Shown piece after piece: positions 25,889-34,216 of a stretch of 64,000 nucleotides of DNA. Numbering within the stretch: the stretch's first letter is position 1; every line of letters begins with the position of its first letter. Below the pieces are notes generated by a model that made no database searches, was not told the origin of the DNA, and was given only the letters and a program-made list of their open reading frames with translations. Both the position numbers and the translations under genes were made by a program. The DNA comes from OAS926 sp035503715 (GTDB lineage: Bacteria > Pseudomonadota > Alphaproteobacteria > Rhizobiales > Rhizobiaceae): the NCBI GenBank assembly GCA_035503715.1, contig DATJTE010000195.1, positions 1 to 64,000 of the forward strand, in the 5' to 3' direction.

Positions 25889-26821
25889 ATGGCTGGAATG
25901 CAAAAGAGCGAGACGGTGATTGGATCACAGCCGAGATATTCGACGCGGTCCCGTCCCGGATTGCTGCGCCTCGATCTAGCAAAGGCTTTCACCCGAAACT
26001 ATGGGTTCCTGATCGGCGGCGTCATCATCCTTGTTTTCAGCCTGTTGGCCGTGCTGGCGCCCTTGCTACCGCTTCACGACCCCTACGATTTCGATCTCAC
26101 CCGGCGGCTGCTGCCTCCGTTCTGGCATGACAACAGCGATCCCCGCTTTCTGCTTGGCACCGACAAGCTCGGGCGCGACCTGCTGGCGCGCCTGGTCTAC
26201 GGAGCAAGGGTCTCGATCACCGTCGGTCTGGTCGCGGCGGTGATCTCCGGCGTCGTCGGAACCGTGCTGGGCTTGTGTGCCGGGTATTTCGGCGGCCGCG
26301 TCGACAGACTGGTGATGCTGCTGGTCAATTGCCGCCTGGCCCTACCAGTGGTTCTTGTCGCGCTTGCGGTCACCGTTGTGGTCGGCTCGTCACTCGAGAT
26401 GATAACCCTTCTGATCGGGTTGCTGCTCTGGCCACGCTTCACCGTTGTCATCCGGGCCGCGACCATGCAGTTGCGCGATCGCGAGTTCATTCTGGCAAGC
26501 CGGGTTCTCGGCTGCTCGAACTGGCACATCCTGTTCCGCGAAATCATGCCCAACCTCAGCGGCACGCTGTTCGTAATCGCGAGCCTGGAAATGGCGAACG
26601 CCATTCTTCTCGAAGCGGCGGTCAGCTTTCTCGGCTTTGGCGCGCAGCCCCCAACATCGTCATGGGGCCTGATGCTGGCGGACTCGCGCGACTTTATTCT
26701 GTTCAGCCCCTGGCTCGTCGCGATGCCGGGTATCGCCCTTACCATTCTCGTCCTCGCTATCAACCTCGTCGGAGATGGATTGCGAGACGTTCTCGAAGGC
26801 ATCTCCCGTGAGAAGTTCTGA
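25889..26821 (+). CDS. Dipeptide/oligopeptide ABC transporter permease, DppC-like, module 2
   Basis: 310 residues. Contains the DppC markers: a FLLGTDKLGRDLLARLVYGA segment, the loop FILASRVLGCSNWHILFREI, and the end NLVGDGLRDVLEG. Partner of the preceding permease. Overlaps the next gene by 14 bases. Confidence 0.94.
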   Translation: MAGMQKSETVIGSQPRYSTRSRPGLLRLDLAKAFTRNYGFLIGGVIILVFSLLAVLAPLLPLHDPYDFDLTRRLLPPFWHDNSDPRFLLGTDKLGRDLLARLVYGARVSITVGLVAAVISGVVGTVLGLCAGYFGGRVDRLVMLLVNCRLALPVVLVALAVTVVVGSSLEMITLLIGLLLWPRFTVVIRAATMQLRDREFILASRVLGCSNWHILFREIMPNLSGTLFVIASLEMANAILLEAAVSFLGFGAQPPTSSWGLMLADSRDFILFSPWLVAMPGIALTILVLAINLVGDGLRDVLEGISREKF

Positions 26822-27833
26822 TGCCGCCGGCAATGCCGCGATTCAAGGGCGATCTCCCTTGCTGGAAGTGAGCGACCTCATGGTCAGCGTGGGCGGCGCA
26901 GAGTCGCAAGTTTACGCGGTGAGGGGGATAACGCTCGACGTGAAACGTGGCGAGACCCTTTGCATCGTCGGTGAGTCCGGCTGCGGGAAGTCGCTGACCG
27001 CTTTGGCATTGATGCGTTTGCTGCCGCCGGGCACCGGCCTCAAGGCGACGGCAATAAACTTTCAGGGCGTGAACCTCCTGGAGGCGAGCCCGGCAAGGTT
27101 GCGCAATATTCGCGGGCGCGACATCGGGATGATTTTCCAGGATCCGATGACGTCTCTGAATCCCCTTTACACTGTCGGCGAGCAGCTCATCGAAACCTAT
27201 CTGCGTCACCGGTCGGGCAAAAGGTCCGAGGCACGCGAGCGGGCCGAATACCTTCTCGGCAAGGTCGGCATCAACAATCCGGCCGAGCGCATGCTGCAAT
27301 ATCCTCACCAGCTTTCGGGCGGACTTCGACAACGCATTCTTATTGCGATGGCGTTGATGTGCGGTCCCAAGCTGATCATCGCAGACGAGCCGACGACTGC
27401 CCTCGACGTGACGATTCAGGTCCAGGTTCTCGTCCTGTTGCGTGAGCTCCAGCGGGAACTCGACCTCGCGCTGATCTTCATAACGCATGATCTGGGCATC
27501 GTCGCCCGGTTCGCCGATCGGGTCGCTGTCATGTATGCCGGCAAGGTCGTTGAATCGGGTGCGGTCCAGGACGTCTTCCGCAACCCTCAGCATCCTTATA
27601 CCAGGGGTCTGCTCAAATGCCTGCCTATACATCAGAACGCTGGTCCGTCGCAGCGGCTGGTATCCATTCCCGGCAGCGTGCCGGCGCCCCGCGATCTCGA
27701 CGAGGGGTGCAGCTTCCGCAATCGGTGTCCGGTCGCGGTCGATCGCTGCAGCATGCCGGTGCCGCTCTTCCACGGCGCCGCAGATCATCAGGCGCGCTGC
27801 ATCCACGCTTCATTCGAAGGCGCCGCGCTCTGA
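26808..27833 (+). CDS. Dipeptide/oligopeptide ABC transporter ATP-binding protein, DppD-like, module 2
   Basis: 341 residues. Walker A GESGCGKS, signature LSGGLRQRILIAMAL, Walker B LIIADEPT, switch His FITHDLG, and the C-terminal cysteine motif GCSFRNRCPVAVDRC. The start I prefer is the GTG at 26808 with GAAGG upstream; an earlier in-frame start (26775) lies deep in the permease gene. Stop and next start overlap (TGATG). Confidence 0.92.
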   Translation: MRSSDAAGNAAIQGRSPLLEVSDLMVSVGGAESQVYAVRGITLDVKRGETLCIVGESGCGKSLTALALMRLLPPGTGLKATAINFQGVNLLEASPARLRNIRGRDIGMIFQDPMTSLNPLYTVGEQLIETYLRHRSGKRSEARERAEYLLGKVGINNPAERMLQYPHQLSGGLRQRILIAMALMCGPKLIIADEPTTALDVTIQVQVLVLLRELQRELDLALIFITHDLGIVARFADRVAVMYAGKVVESGAVQDVFRNPQHPYTRGLLKCLPIHQNAGPSQRLVSIPGSVPAPRDLDEGCSFRNRCPVAVDRCSMPVPLFHGAADHQARCIHASFEGAAL

Positions 27834-28843
27834 TGAATTCGCAGGAACCTCCGTTGCTCGAACTGCGAGACGTCGAATGCACGTTTCAACTGGGCGGGCA
27901 GTTTTCGCGCAGGAAGCGTACGATCCATGCCGTGCGCGGCGTCAATCTGACGGTCAGGCGCGGAGAGGTTCTGGGCCTTGTCGGGGAATCCGGCAGCGGC
28001 AAGAGTACGCTCGCGCGCATCGTGCTCGGCCTGCAGCCGCCGACGAAAGGGGAGGTCTACGTGGCGGGCCGCCGCCTGGACGGTTTCGCGCCGCGGGAAC
28101 TCGCACGAATCGTCCAGCCGATATTCCAGGATCCGTACTCGTCTCTGAATCCGAAATGGCGCGTGCGCGACATCCTCGCCTTGCCGCTCAATCTGCACAA
28201 AGTGGGCGCCCGATCGGAACGCGAGGGCCGTGTCGAGGAGACGCTGCGGCGCTGCGGGCTCGACAGCCAGTTCCTCAACGCTTTCCCGGCCCAGCTTTCA
28301 GGTGGCCAGCGCCAGCGCGTGGCGATCGCGAGGGCGCTTATCCTCAACCCGGACCTGGTCATCTGTGACGAACCTACGTCGGCGCTGGACGTGTCGGTCC
28401 AGGCTCAGATCCTGAACCTGCTGCACGAGCTGCGTGAGACGATGGGGCTCACCTTCGTCTTCATCAGCCATAACCTGGCGGTCGTCGACCATATGAGCAC
28501 GCGTGTCTGTGTGATGTATCTTGGGAAGCTGGTTGAGCAAGCCGAAGCGGCCACGATCTTCGCCAAGCCCAAGCATCCCTACACGTCGATCCTGATGAAC
28601 TCCGTGCTTACGCCGGAGCCGGGACTCGGACTGCCTGCCGTCAATACGGTTGCCCAACAGTCCGATAACTCCGCCGCGGGCTGCAGCTTTTATCCGCGAT
28701 GCCCGCAGCGCTTCGAACCGTGTGCCACGGTCGAACCAAGGACAAGCTTCGACCGCGGACACGGCGTGGACTGTCACCTCTATAGGTCCAGCACTGATAG
28801 GGGAGCGGCCGTGCGGCAGGTGACTTCAAGCGCTTCACGATGA
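27833..28843 (+). CDS. Dipeptide/oligopeptide ABC transporter ATP-binding protein, DppF-like, module 2
   Basis: 336 residues. Walker A GESGSGKST, signature LSGGQRQRVAIARAL, Walker B LVICDEPTSALD, switch His FISHNLA, and a C-terminal GCSFYPRCPQRFEPC. ATG at 27833 overlaps the preceding stop by one base. Followed 7 bases later by the serine hydrolase. Confidence 0.94.
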   Translation: MNSQEPPLLELRDVECTFQLGGQFSRRKRTIHAVRGVNLTVRRGEVLGLVGESGSGKSTLARIVLGLQPPTKGEVYVAGRRLDGFAPRELARIVQPIFQDPYSSLNPKWRVRDILALPLNLHKVGARSEREGRVEETLRRCGLDSQFLNAFPAQLSGGQRQRVAIARALILNPDLVICDEPTSALDVSVQAQILNLLHELRETMGLTFVFISHNLAVVDHMSTRVCVMYLGKLVEQAEAATIFAKPKHPYTSILMNSVLTPEPGLGLPAVNTVAQQSDNSAAGCSFYPRCPQRFEPCATVEPRTSFDRGHGVDCHLYRSSTDRGAAVRQVTSSASR

Positions 28844-28850
28844 GCACAGG

Positions 28851-29963
28851 ATGACCACCGACACGTACCACCCCGCATCGTCCCTCCGGTGGGAAAGCGT
28901 GACATCGGCGGAAGCCGGTTTCGACCCGATGCGCCTCGAGGCTGCCGTCGCGCTGGCCCAGAGTTCGAGCGTCGGTCAGAGCGAGGGTGACATCGAGACG
29001 ATGACGCGGCTGGGATGCGCAGGGGAGGCGTACACCGAAATCATCGGACCGATGCGCAACCGTGGTGACCATAACGGAATGATCGTCCGCCATGGACGCA
29101 TCGTTGCGGAATGGGGCGACGTGCGCCGCGTCGATATGGCGTTCAGCATCACGAAATCCTTCCTCTCCACGGTAGCCGGTCTCGCTTGGAAGGAAGGGCT
29201 CTTCGACTTTGACACGCCGGTGCGCCATTCCGTCCCTGACCTGTTCGACGAGGGTATGAACCGGGACATCACCTGGGAGCATCTGCTGCGTCAGACGAGC
29301 GCATGGGAAGGCGTCTTGTGGGACAAACCGGCCTGGGCGGTGAACAAGGATCGCGTAGCGGCCGGCGCGATCGGCCCGACGAACATCAAGCCCGGTGCCG
29401 CTTTCGAGTATAACGACGTGCGCGTGAACCTGCTCGCATTCGCCTTGCTGCGAGTTTGGGGCAGACCTCTCCCGCAGATTCTGCGCGAGCGTGTCATGGG
29501 CAAAATTGGTGCAACGACGACCTGGGATTGGTTCGGCTACAAGAACTCCTGGGTTAACCTGTCGGGTCAGTGGGTTCAGTCCGTCAGCGGTGGTGGCCAC
29601 TGGGGCGGCGGCCTTCACATCTCCACCCGTGATCTGGCCCTTTGGGGCCTGCTCACTTTGAGGGAGGGGCTGTGGAACGGCGTCGAAATGTTATCGCGCG
29701 ATTGGATACAACGCGAGATTTCCCCGGGCGAGGCCAATCCCGCCTACGGCTTCGTCAATTGGAACATTCGCCCGAGCACTGACGGCCAGCCACGACGGCC
29801 GGTTTTCTATACAACCGGGAGCACGCGTGGCGACGCCGGAACGACGGCGCAGAACTCCGTCACGATCGACCGCGATCGCGATATCATGATCGTGCTGCGT
29901 TGGATGAACGGTGATCGACTCGAGGAGGTCACCCGGTCGATCCTGCGATCGGCGGACGATTAG
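28851..29963 (+). CDS. Beta-lactamase-fold serine hydrolase, module 2
   Basis: 370 residues. Ser99 in SITK (SxxK), YND in FEYNDVRVN as second motif, and HWGGG as the likely third motif. This is the pattern of class C beta-lactamase relatives such as 6-aminohexanoate-dimer hydrolase and EstB-type esterases. No signal peptide is visible. It ends module 2 in exactly the position that the other serine hydrolase holds in module 1, although the two enzymes differ strongly in length and N-terminus. Probably hydrolyses an amide or ester bond in the compound carried by this importer. Confidence 0.87.
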   Translation: MTTDTYHPASSLRWESVTSAEAGFDPMRLEAAVALAQSSSVGQSEGDIETMTRLGCAGEAYTEIIGPMRNRGDHNGMIVRHGRIVAEWGDVRRVDMAFSITKSFLSTVAGLAWKEGLFDFDTPVRHSVPDLFDEGMNRDITWEHLLRQTSAWEGVLWDKPAWAVNKDRVAAGAIGPTNIKPGAAFEYNDVRVNLLAFALLRVWGRPLPQILRERVMGKIGATTTWDWFGYKNSWVNLSGQWVQSVSGGGHWGGGLHISTRDLALWGLLTLREGLWNGVEMLSRDWIQREISPGEANPAYGFVNWNIRPSTDGQPRRPVFYTTGSTRGDAGTTAQNSVTIDRDRDIMIVLRWMNGDRLEEVTRSILRSADD

Positions 29964-29990
29964 CTCTCTCGAAGTGACCGTCGAGTGGGG

Positions 29991-30011
29991 GTGAGGGCGC
30001 CCCACCCTCAC
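29991..30011. terminator. Possible convergent terminator hairpin
   Basis: GTGAGGG / CCCTCAC with a 7-base loop lies between the convergent serine hydrolase and Gfo/Idh/MocA genes and overlaps the latter's stop codon. A weak T-rich run (ATATTTT) follows on the plus strand only, so terminator function is plausible for the plus-strand operon. Confidence 0.4.
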
Positions 30012-30979
30012 ATATTTTGACGGTCCAGCGCGGCCTCGACCATGTTCAGCGCCGTCACCGCGCGCAGGCCTTCCTCGCCGGAAACCGGCATCGGCTCCCC
30101 GCTGCGGATTGCCTCGATCCAGCTTTCCAGTTCGCGCCGCAACGAACCGCCCGAGAGACCGCCGTCATGGCTCCAGTTGCGGCTGTCGATGCGCCGGGTC
30201 ATGCCGAGCTCGTCGGTCGCCAGCTCCAGTTCGTCGGTGGATAGGTCCAGCGAGGCGGTGCCCTTGTCGCCGAACACCTGGATACCGGCGAAGGCGCTGC
30301 GCGCCGATGCGGCATGGATCAGCCAGTGGTTCTCCACCGAGGCGATGACGCCGTTGTCGAGTTCGATATGGGCGAGCGAAAGGTCCCATTGGCCGGAGAA
30401 CACCTTGCGGCCCATCGCCTGCACCTTGGCGATGCTGCCGCCGGTGAGCCAGAGCAGCAGGTCGAGATCGTGCACGCCGAGGAAGGCGGTCACCGAGGCG
30501 CGGCCCTTCAACCGCGCCACCGCGGCGCGGCCATTGGCGCGGTGCACTTTGACGAATTCGATCCGGCCGAACTGGCCTGCATCCATGCGCCGCTTCAACT
30601 CGCCGAGCCGGAGATCGAAGCGCAGGAGCTGTCCGACCATCAACCGGTTCGGCTCGAGCTGCGCGTCGAGGATCTTGCGGGCGTCCGCGACCGTCGTGGC
30701 GAGCGGCTTCTCCACCAGCACGAACTTGCCGGCCTGCAGCGCCGACGTGCAGGCCGCGACATGCAGCTCGTCCGGCAGCGTCACCGACACGGCGTCGACT
30801 TCGTCCATCACGGCCGCGAGGTCCTTATAGACGGGAATGGCCAGCTCGCGCTTCACCGCATCGAGCCGCTCGTCGGAAATGTCGACCGCGCCGACCACCT
30901 CCACATCGCGCAGATTGTTGAGAATGCGGGCATGCAGCATGCCCATGAGGCCCATGCCGACAACGGCGACGCGTATCAT
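30008..30979 (-). CDS. Gfo/Idh/MocA-family NAD(P)-dependent oxidoreductase (1)
   Basis: 323 residues. N-terminal Rossmann fold with VAVVGMGLMGMLHA (GxGxxG), the lysine motif EKPLATT near residue 95, and a C-terminal sugar-binding alpha/beta domain with HDLDLLLWLTGG. Members oxidise or reduce sugars, inositols and amino sugars. ATG at 30979 is preceded by GAGGACA; the open frame to 31024 has no Rossmann character. Second gene of a minus-strand pair with the D-2-hydroxyacid dehydrogenase, under the LacI-type operator at 32042. A second member of the family lies at 37642 in the same island. Confidence 0.93.
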   Translation of the reverse strand: MIRVAVVGMGLMGMLHARILNNLRDVEVVGAVDISDERLDAVKRELAIPVYKDLAAVMDEVDAVSVTLPDELHVAACTSALQAGKFVLVEKPLATTVADARKILDAQLEPNRLMVGQLLRFDLRLGELKRRMDAGQFGRIEFVKVHRANGRAAVARLKGRASVTAFLGVHDLDLLLWLTGGSIAKVQAMGRKVFSGQWDLSLAHIELDNGVIASVENHWLIHAASARSAFAGIQVFGDKGTASLDLSTDELELATDELGMTRRIDSRNWSHDGGLSGGSLRRELESWIEAIRSGEPMPVSGEEGLRAVTALNMVEAALDRQNM

Positions 30980-31020
30980 CTGATTGTCCTCGTGAATGAA
31001 TGCGGAAAGAGGTGGCGGCT

Positions 31021-31977
31021 TCACGCCGGGTTGGGGGTCTCTGGCACCGGCGTCAAGGCCTTGCCGGTGGTGAAGAAGGCGGTGATGTTGTCGACCACCA
31101 GCCGGCTCATCGCCTCGCGCGTTGCATGCGAACCGGACGCGACATGCGGCAGCAGAACCACGTGTTCCATGTCGAGCAGCGCCTGCGGCACGCCGGGCTC
31201 GCTCTCGTAGACGTCGAGCCCCGCGCCGGCGATGGTCCCCGACTGCAGCGCGGCGATCAGCGCGGGCTGGTCGACGGCGGTGCCACGCCCGACATTGACG
31301 AAGATCCCGTCAGGCCCGAGCGCCTCGAACACGCCCGCATCGACCATACGCAGCGTGCCAGGTCCACCCGGCAGGACGGCGATCAGGATGTCGACGGCCT
31401 TCGCCAGCTCACGCGCCGACGCGTGAAATGTGTAGGACAGGTCCGGGGCAGGGGCGATGTCGTGATAGGCGATCGGCAGGCCGAAGCCTTCGGCCCTGCG
31501 GGCCACTGCCCTACCGATGCGGCCGAGCCCAAGGACGCCGAGCGTGCGGCCCTTCAGGCTGCCGGTCAGGGGGAACATGCCTTCCGCCGACCAGCGGCCG
31601 GCGCGCAGGTAACGCTCGGCGGCGCCGAAGCGGCGCACCGCCATCAGCATCAGCGCTATCGCCGTGTCGGCCACGTCGTCGGTGAGCACGTGCGGCGTGT
31701 GCGTAACGATGATGCCGCGCGACGCGCAGTGAAGGGTTGGCAGATTGTCGTAGCCAACCCCAAAATTGGCGATGATGCGAAGGCGCGGAAAACGGTCGAC
31801 GAGCGGCACATCGACGGCGCGCGCAAGGACAAGCGCCTCGATCTCGCCGGCGTGACACTCCAAGAACGCAGCCTGGTCAGAACCTTCCGGCAGATGGAGT
31901 GTGCGGGTGGCAGCCGACAGGCCGCTGGTCGCGAGCGGGTTCAGCGGACCGACGATGAGGACGGGATTAGCGAGCAT
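31021..31977 (-). CDS. D-isomer-specific 2-hydroxyacid dehydrogenase
   Basis: 318 residues. Interconverts a 2-hydroxyacid and a 2-ketoacid with NAD(P). NAD-binding loop LGVLGLGRIGRAVARRAEG; catalytic Arg in NVGRGTAVDQ, Glu in YESEPGVP, and His in LLPHVASGS. Resembles hydroxypyruvate/glyoxylate reductase-type members. I use the ATG at 31977; the frame stays open to 32046, which would overlap the operator palindrome at 32042. First gene of the operon with the Gfo/Idh/MocA gene 41 bases downstream. Sugar-acid or lactyl-type intermediates would be natural substrates in this island. Confidence 0.93.
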   Translation of the reverse strand: MLANPVLIVGPLNPLATSGLSAATRTLHLPEGSDQAAFLECHAGEIEALVLARAVDVPLVDRFPRLRIIANFGVGYDNLPTLHCASRGIIVTHTPHVLTDDVADTAIALMLMAVRRFGAAERYLRAGRWSAEGMFPLTGSLKGRTLGVLGLGRIGRAVARRAEGFGLPIAYHDIAPAPDLSYTFHASARELAKAVDILIAVLPGGPGTLRMVDAGVFEALGPDGIFVNVGRGTAVDQPALIAALQSGTIAGAGLDVYESEPGVPQALLDMEHVVLLPHVASGSHATREAMSRLVVDNITAFFTTGKALTPVPETPNPA

Positions 31978-32359
31978 CAGTTGGGGTTCCGCGCCGGGGT
32001 GTGCGGCCGTTTCGGCCGTGAAGATCGCAGAAAACATAAACGGCAACCGGTTGCCACGTCAAGCGCGGCGATGCACATGCAGGAGACCGGAAGTAAAAGC
32101 AAAAGCGCGATCTCGGATGAAGATCGCCTTACTTCCTGGCCGCAGTTGAATGAGGTCACTGTCGTGGCGAAACGGCATGTCGAGCACGAATTTCATGAGT
32201 TTCGTGGGAATTCGGGCCAGTCCCCACCGCAGCGCGAGAGTGGAGCCTGCCCCACTGGGCCATTACGTTTGAAATCACTGACACACTCTTGACGCTGGTG
32301 GCTTGGCCATGTTTGATTGTGCAAACGGTTGCCAATTTGGCATGCAAGGAGGAAATGCG
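31978..32359. promoter_or_regulatory. Divergent regulatory region with two LacI-type operators
   Basis: Between the dehydrogenase pair and the ABC operon. Operator 1: GGCAACCGGTTGCC (32042-32055), a perfect palindrome. Operator 2: TGCAAACGGTTGCC (32320-32333). Their centres are 278 bases apart, so looping is conceivable. A plus-strand promoter is seen as TTGACG (32289-32294), 17 bases, TTTGAT (32312-32317), with operator 2 right at the expected transcription start. AAGGAGGA at 32345-32352 is the ribosome-binding site. I see no gene in between. Confidence 0.75.
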
Positions 32360-33250
32360 TTGACGGCTGAGGCTCATGCCGCGCCGCCAGAGTTAGCGCC
32401 GAGCAAGCGCCGCGGCGCATGGCGTCGCCTTGCGGAAACACCGATCGGCCTCGCCGGCGCGATCGCGCTCCTGGGGCTGGCGCTCATGGCCCTGCTGGCA
32501 CCCTGGATCGCCCCTTACGATCCGCTGGCGCAGACGAGCCTTTCGTTCGAGCCGATCTCGGCGAAGCATATCCTCGGCAGCGACGAACTCGGCCGCGATA
32601 TTTTCTCCCGCATCCTATTCGGTTTGCGGCTGTCGCTGCTTACCGCGGTCTCGACCTCGCTGTTGGCCGCAATTGCCGGAATCGCCATCGGCCTGGTCGC
32701 CGGCTATTTCGGCGGCTGGCTCGACGGCCTGGCCATGCGCCTGATGGATGTGATTCTGTCCGTGCCGGCCATTCTGCTCGCCATCGTGCTGGTCGCGATC
32801 ATGGGCGGCGGCCTCGTGCCGCTGATCATCGCGATCGCCATTGTCGCCGTGCCCACGTTCGCGCGGCTCACGCGCGCCAGCGTCCTGACGATCAAGGAGC
32901 GCGAGTTCGTCGCCGCGCAGCGCGCCGCAGGCGCATCGATGCCGGACATCGTGCTGCGCACAATCTTGCCCAATTCGCTCGGACCGGCGGTCGTGCAACT
33001 GGTGATCACGGCATCGACAGCAGTGCTCACTGAATCCGGCCTCAACTTCCTTGGCCTCGGCGTGGCGCCACCCAACGCTTCGCTCGGCTCCATGCTGGCC
33101 GCCGGCAATGAGAACCTTTTCGTATCGCCCATCTATCCGGTGATCGTCGGGTTCGCCATCGCGATCCTGGTCGCAGCCTTCGACGCCTTCGGCGTCGGGC
33201 TTCAGCGCGCCTATGGCACCACCGTCAGCCGCGGCGGGGTGTTGGCATGA
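32360..33250 (+). CDS. Peptide-type ABC transporter permease, DppC-like, LacI island
   Basis: 296 residues. DppC pattern: a KHILGSDELGRDIFSRILFG segment, coupling loop EFVAAQRAAGASMPDIVLR, and a GLNFLGLGVAPPNASLGSML stretch. I choose a TTG start at 32360 because AAGGAGGA ends 7 bases ahead of it; no in-frame ATG is as well placed. Unusually, the DppC-type permease is encoded before the DppB type. Overlaps the next gene by 4 bases. Confidence 0.92.
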   Translation: MTAEAHAAPPELAPSKRRGAWRRLAETPIGLAGAIALLGLALMALLAPWIAPYDPLAQTSLSFEPISAKHILGSDELGRDIFSRILFGLRLSLLTAVSTSLLAAIAGIAIGLVAGYFGGWLDGLAMRLMDVILSVPAILLAIVLVAIMGGGLVPLIIAIAIVAVPTFARLTRASVLTIKEREFVAAQRAAGASMPDIVLRTILPNSLGPAVVQLVITASTAVLTESGLNFLGLGVAPPNASLGSMLAAGNENLFVSPIYPVIVGFAIAILVAAFDAFGVGLQRAYGTTVSRGGVLA

Positions 33251-34197
33251 TCCTATCCTATCTCGTTCGCAGGCTGGGCCAGCTTGCGCTGGTCCTCTTT
33301 ATCGGCTCGGTGGCCGTGTGGATCATGATCTACGCCGTGCCGGGCAGCCCCGAACTGGCCATCGCAGGGCCCGATGCGACGGCGGAGCAGCTTGCGGCAG
33401 TGCGCGAACGGCTCGGTCTCGATCGGCCGCTGCCGGTGCAATACCTGTCCTGGGTTGGAGGCGTGCTCACCGGCGATCTCGGCAGCTCGCTCGCCTCGGG
33501 CAAAGCGGTGACCGAGCTGCTTGGCCAGCGCATCCCCGCCACCTTCCAGCTTATCGTCTTCGCCGTGGTCATCGGCCTCGTGATTGCCCTGCCGGCCGGC
33601 GTGTTCGCCGCCTGGCGCCCACGCTCGCTGACGGCGCGGGCGGCCGGCATCTACCAGGTCGTGCTGCTGGCGTTCCCAAGCTTCTGGCTGGGAATCATTT
33701 TGATCTGGCTGTTCGGCCTGCATTTTCGCGTCCTGCCGACGATGTCCAATTACGTCCCGTTCATGGCCGATCCCGTCGGCGCTTTCCGCAACACGCTGCT
33801 GCCGGCGCTCACGCTCGGTTTGTTCATGGCGGCGGTGCTCGTCCGTTTCGTCCGTTCGGCGGTGTCGGAGGAACTGGCCAAGCCACACATCCGCGCGGTC
33901 CGCGCCAAGGGAGCGAGCGAGGGCAACATCCTCATCAATCACGCGCTGCGCAACGCCGCCTTGCCGATCGTCACCATCGTCGGGCTGCAGCTCGGCGCCT
34001 TCATCGGCGGCGCGGTCGTCACCGAATCCGTCTTCAACTATCCGGGCATCGGCCGGCTCGTCTTCGTGGCCGTGAGCACACGCGACTACCCTGTCGTGCA
34101 GGGCGTCCTGATGTTCGTCGTGTTCAGTTTCGCCGTCATCAACATGGCGGTCGATGTCATCTACGCCGCGCTCGATCCGCGCATCAAAGTCAACTGA
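33247..34197 (+). CDS. Peptide-type ABC transporter permease, DppB-like, LacI island
   Basis: 316 residues, six membrane segments. The N-terminal MILSYLVRRLGQLALVLFI and the region PHIRAVRAKGASEGNILINH are the standard DppB features; ends ALDPRIKVN. Start overlaps the DppC-like stop (ATGA). The importer continues with the binding protein and the fused ATPase. Confidence 0.94.
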   Translation: MILSYLVRRLGQLALVLFIGSVAVWIMIYAVPGSPELAIAGPDATAEQLAAVRERLGLDRPLPVQYLSWVGGVLTGDLGSSLASGKAVTELLGQRIPATFQLIVFAVVIGLVIALPAGVFAAWRPRSLTARAAGIYQVVLLAFPSFWLGIILIWLFGLHFRVLPTMSNYVPFMADPVGAFRNTLLPALTLGLFMAAVLVRFVRSAVSEELAKPHIRAVRAKGASEGNILINHALRNAALPIVTIVGLQLGAFIGGAVVTESVFNYPGIGRLVFVAVSTRDYPVVQGVLMFVVFSFAVINMAVDVIYAALDPRIKVN

Positions 34198-34216
34198 CCA
34201 AAAAAGGGGAATGCTA

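Noticed and set aside
31000..32292. 430-codon plus-strand frame
   Set aside because: Antisense to the D-2-hydroxyacid dehydrogenase and across the operator region; no motifs.
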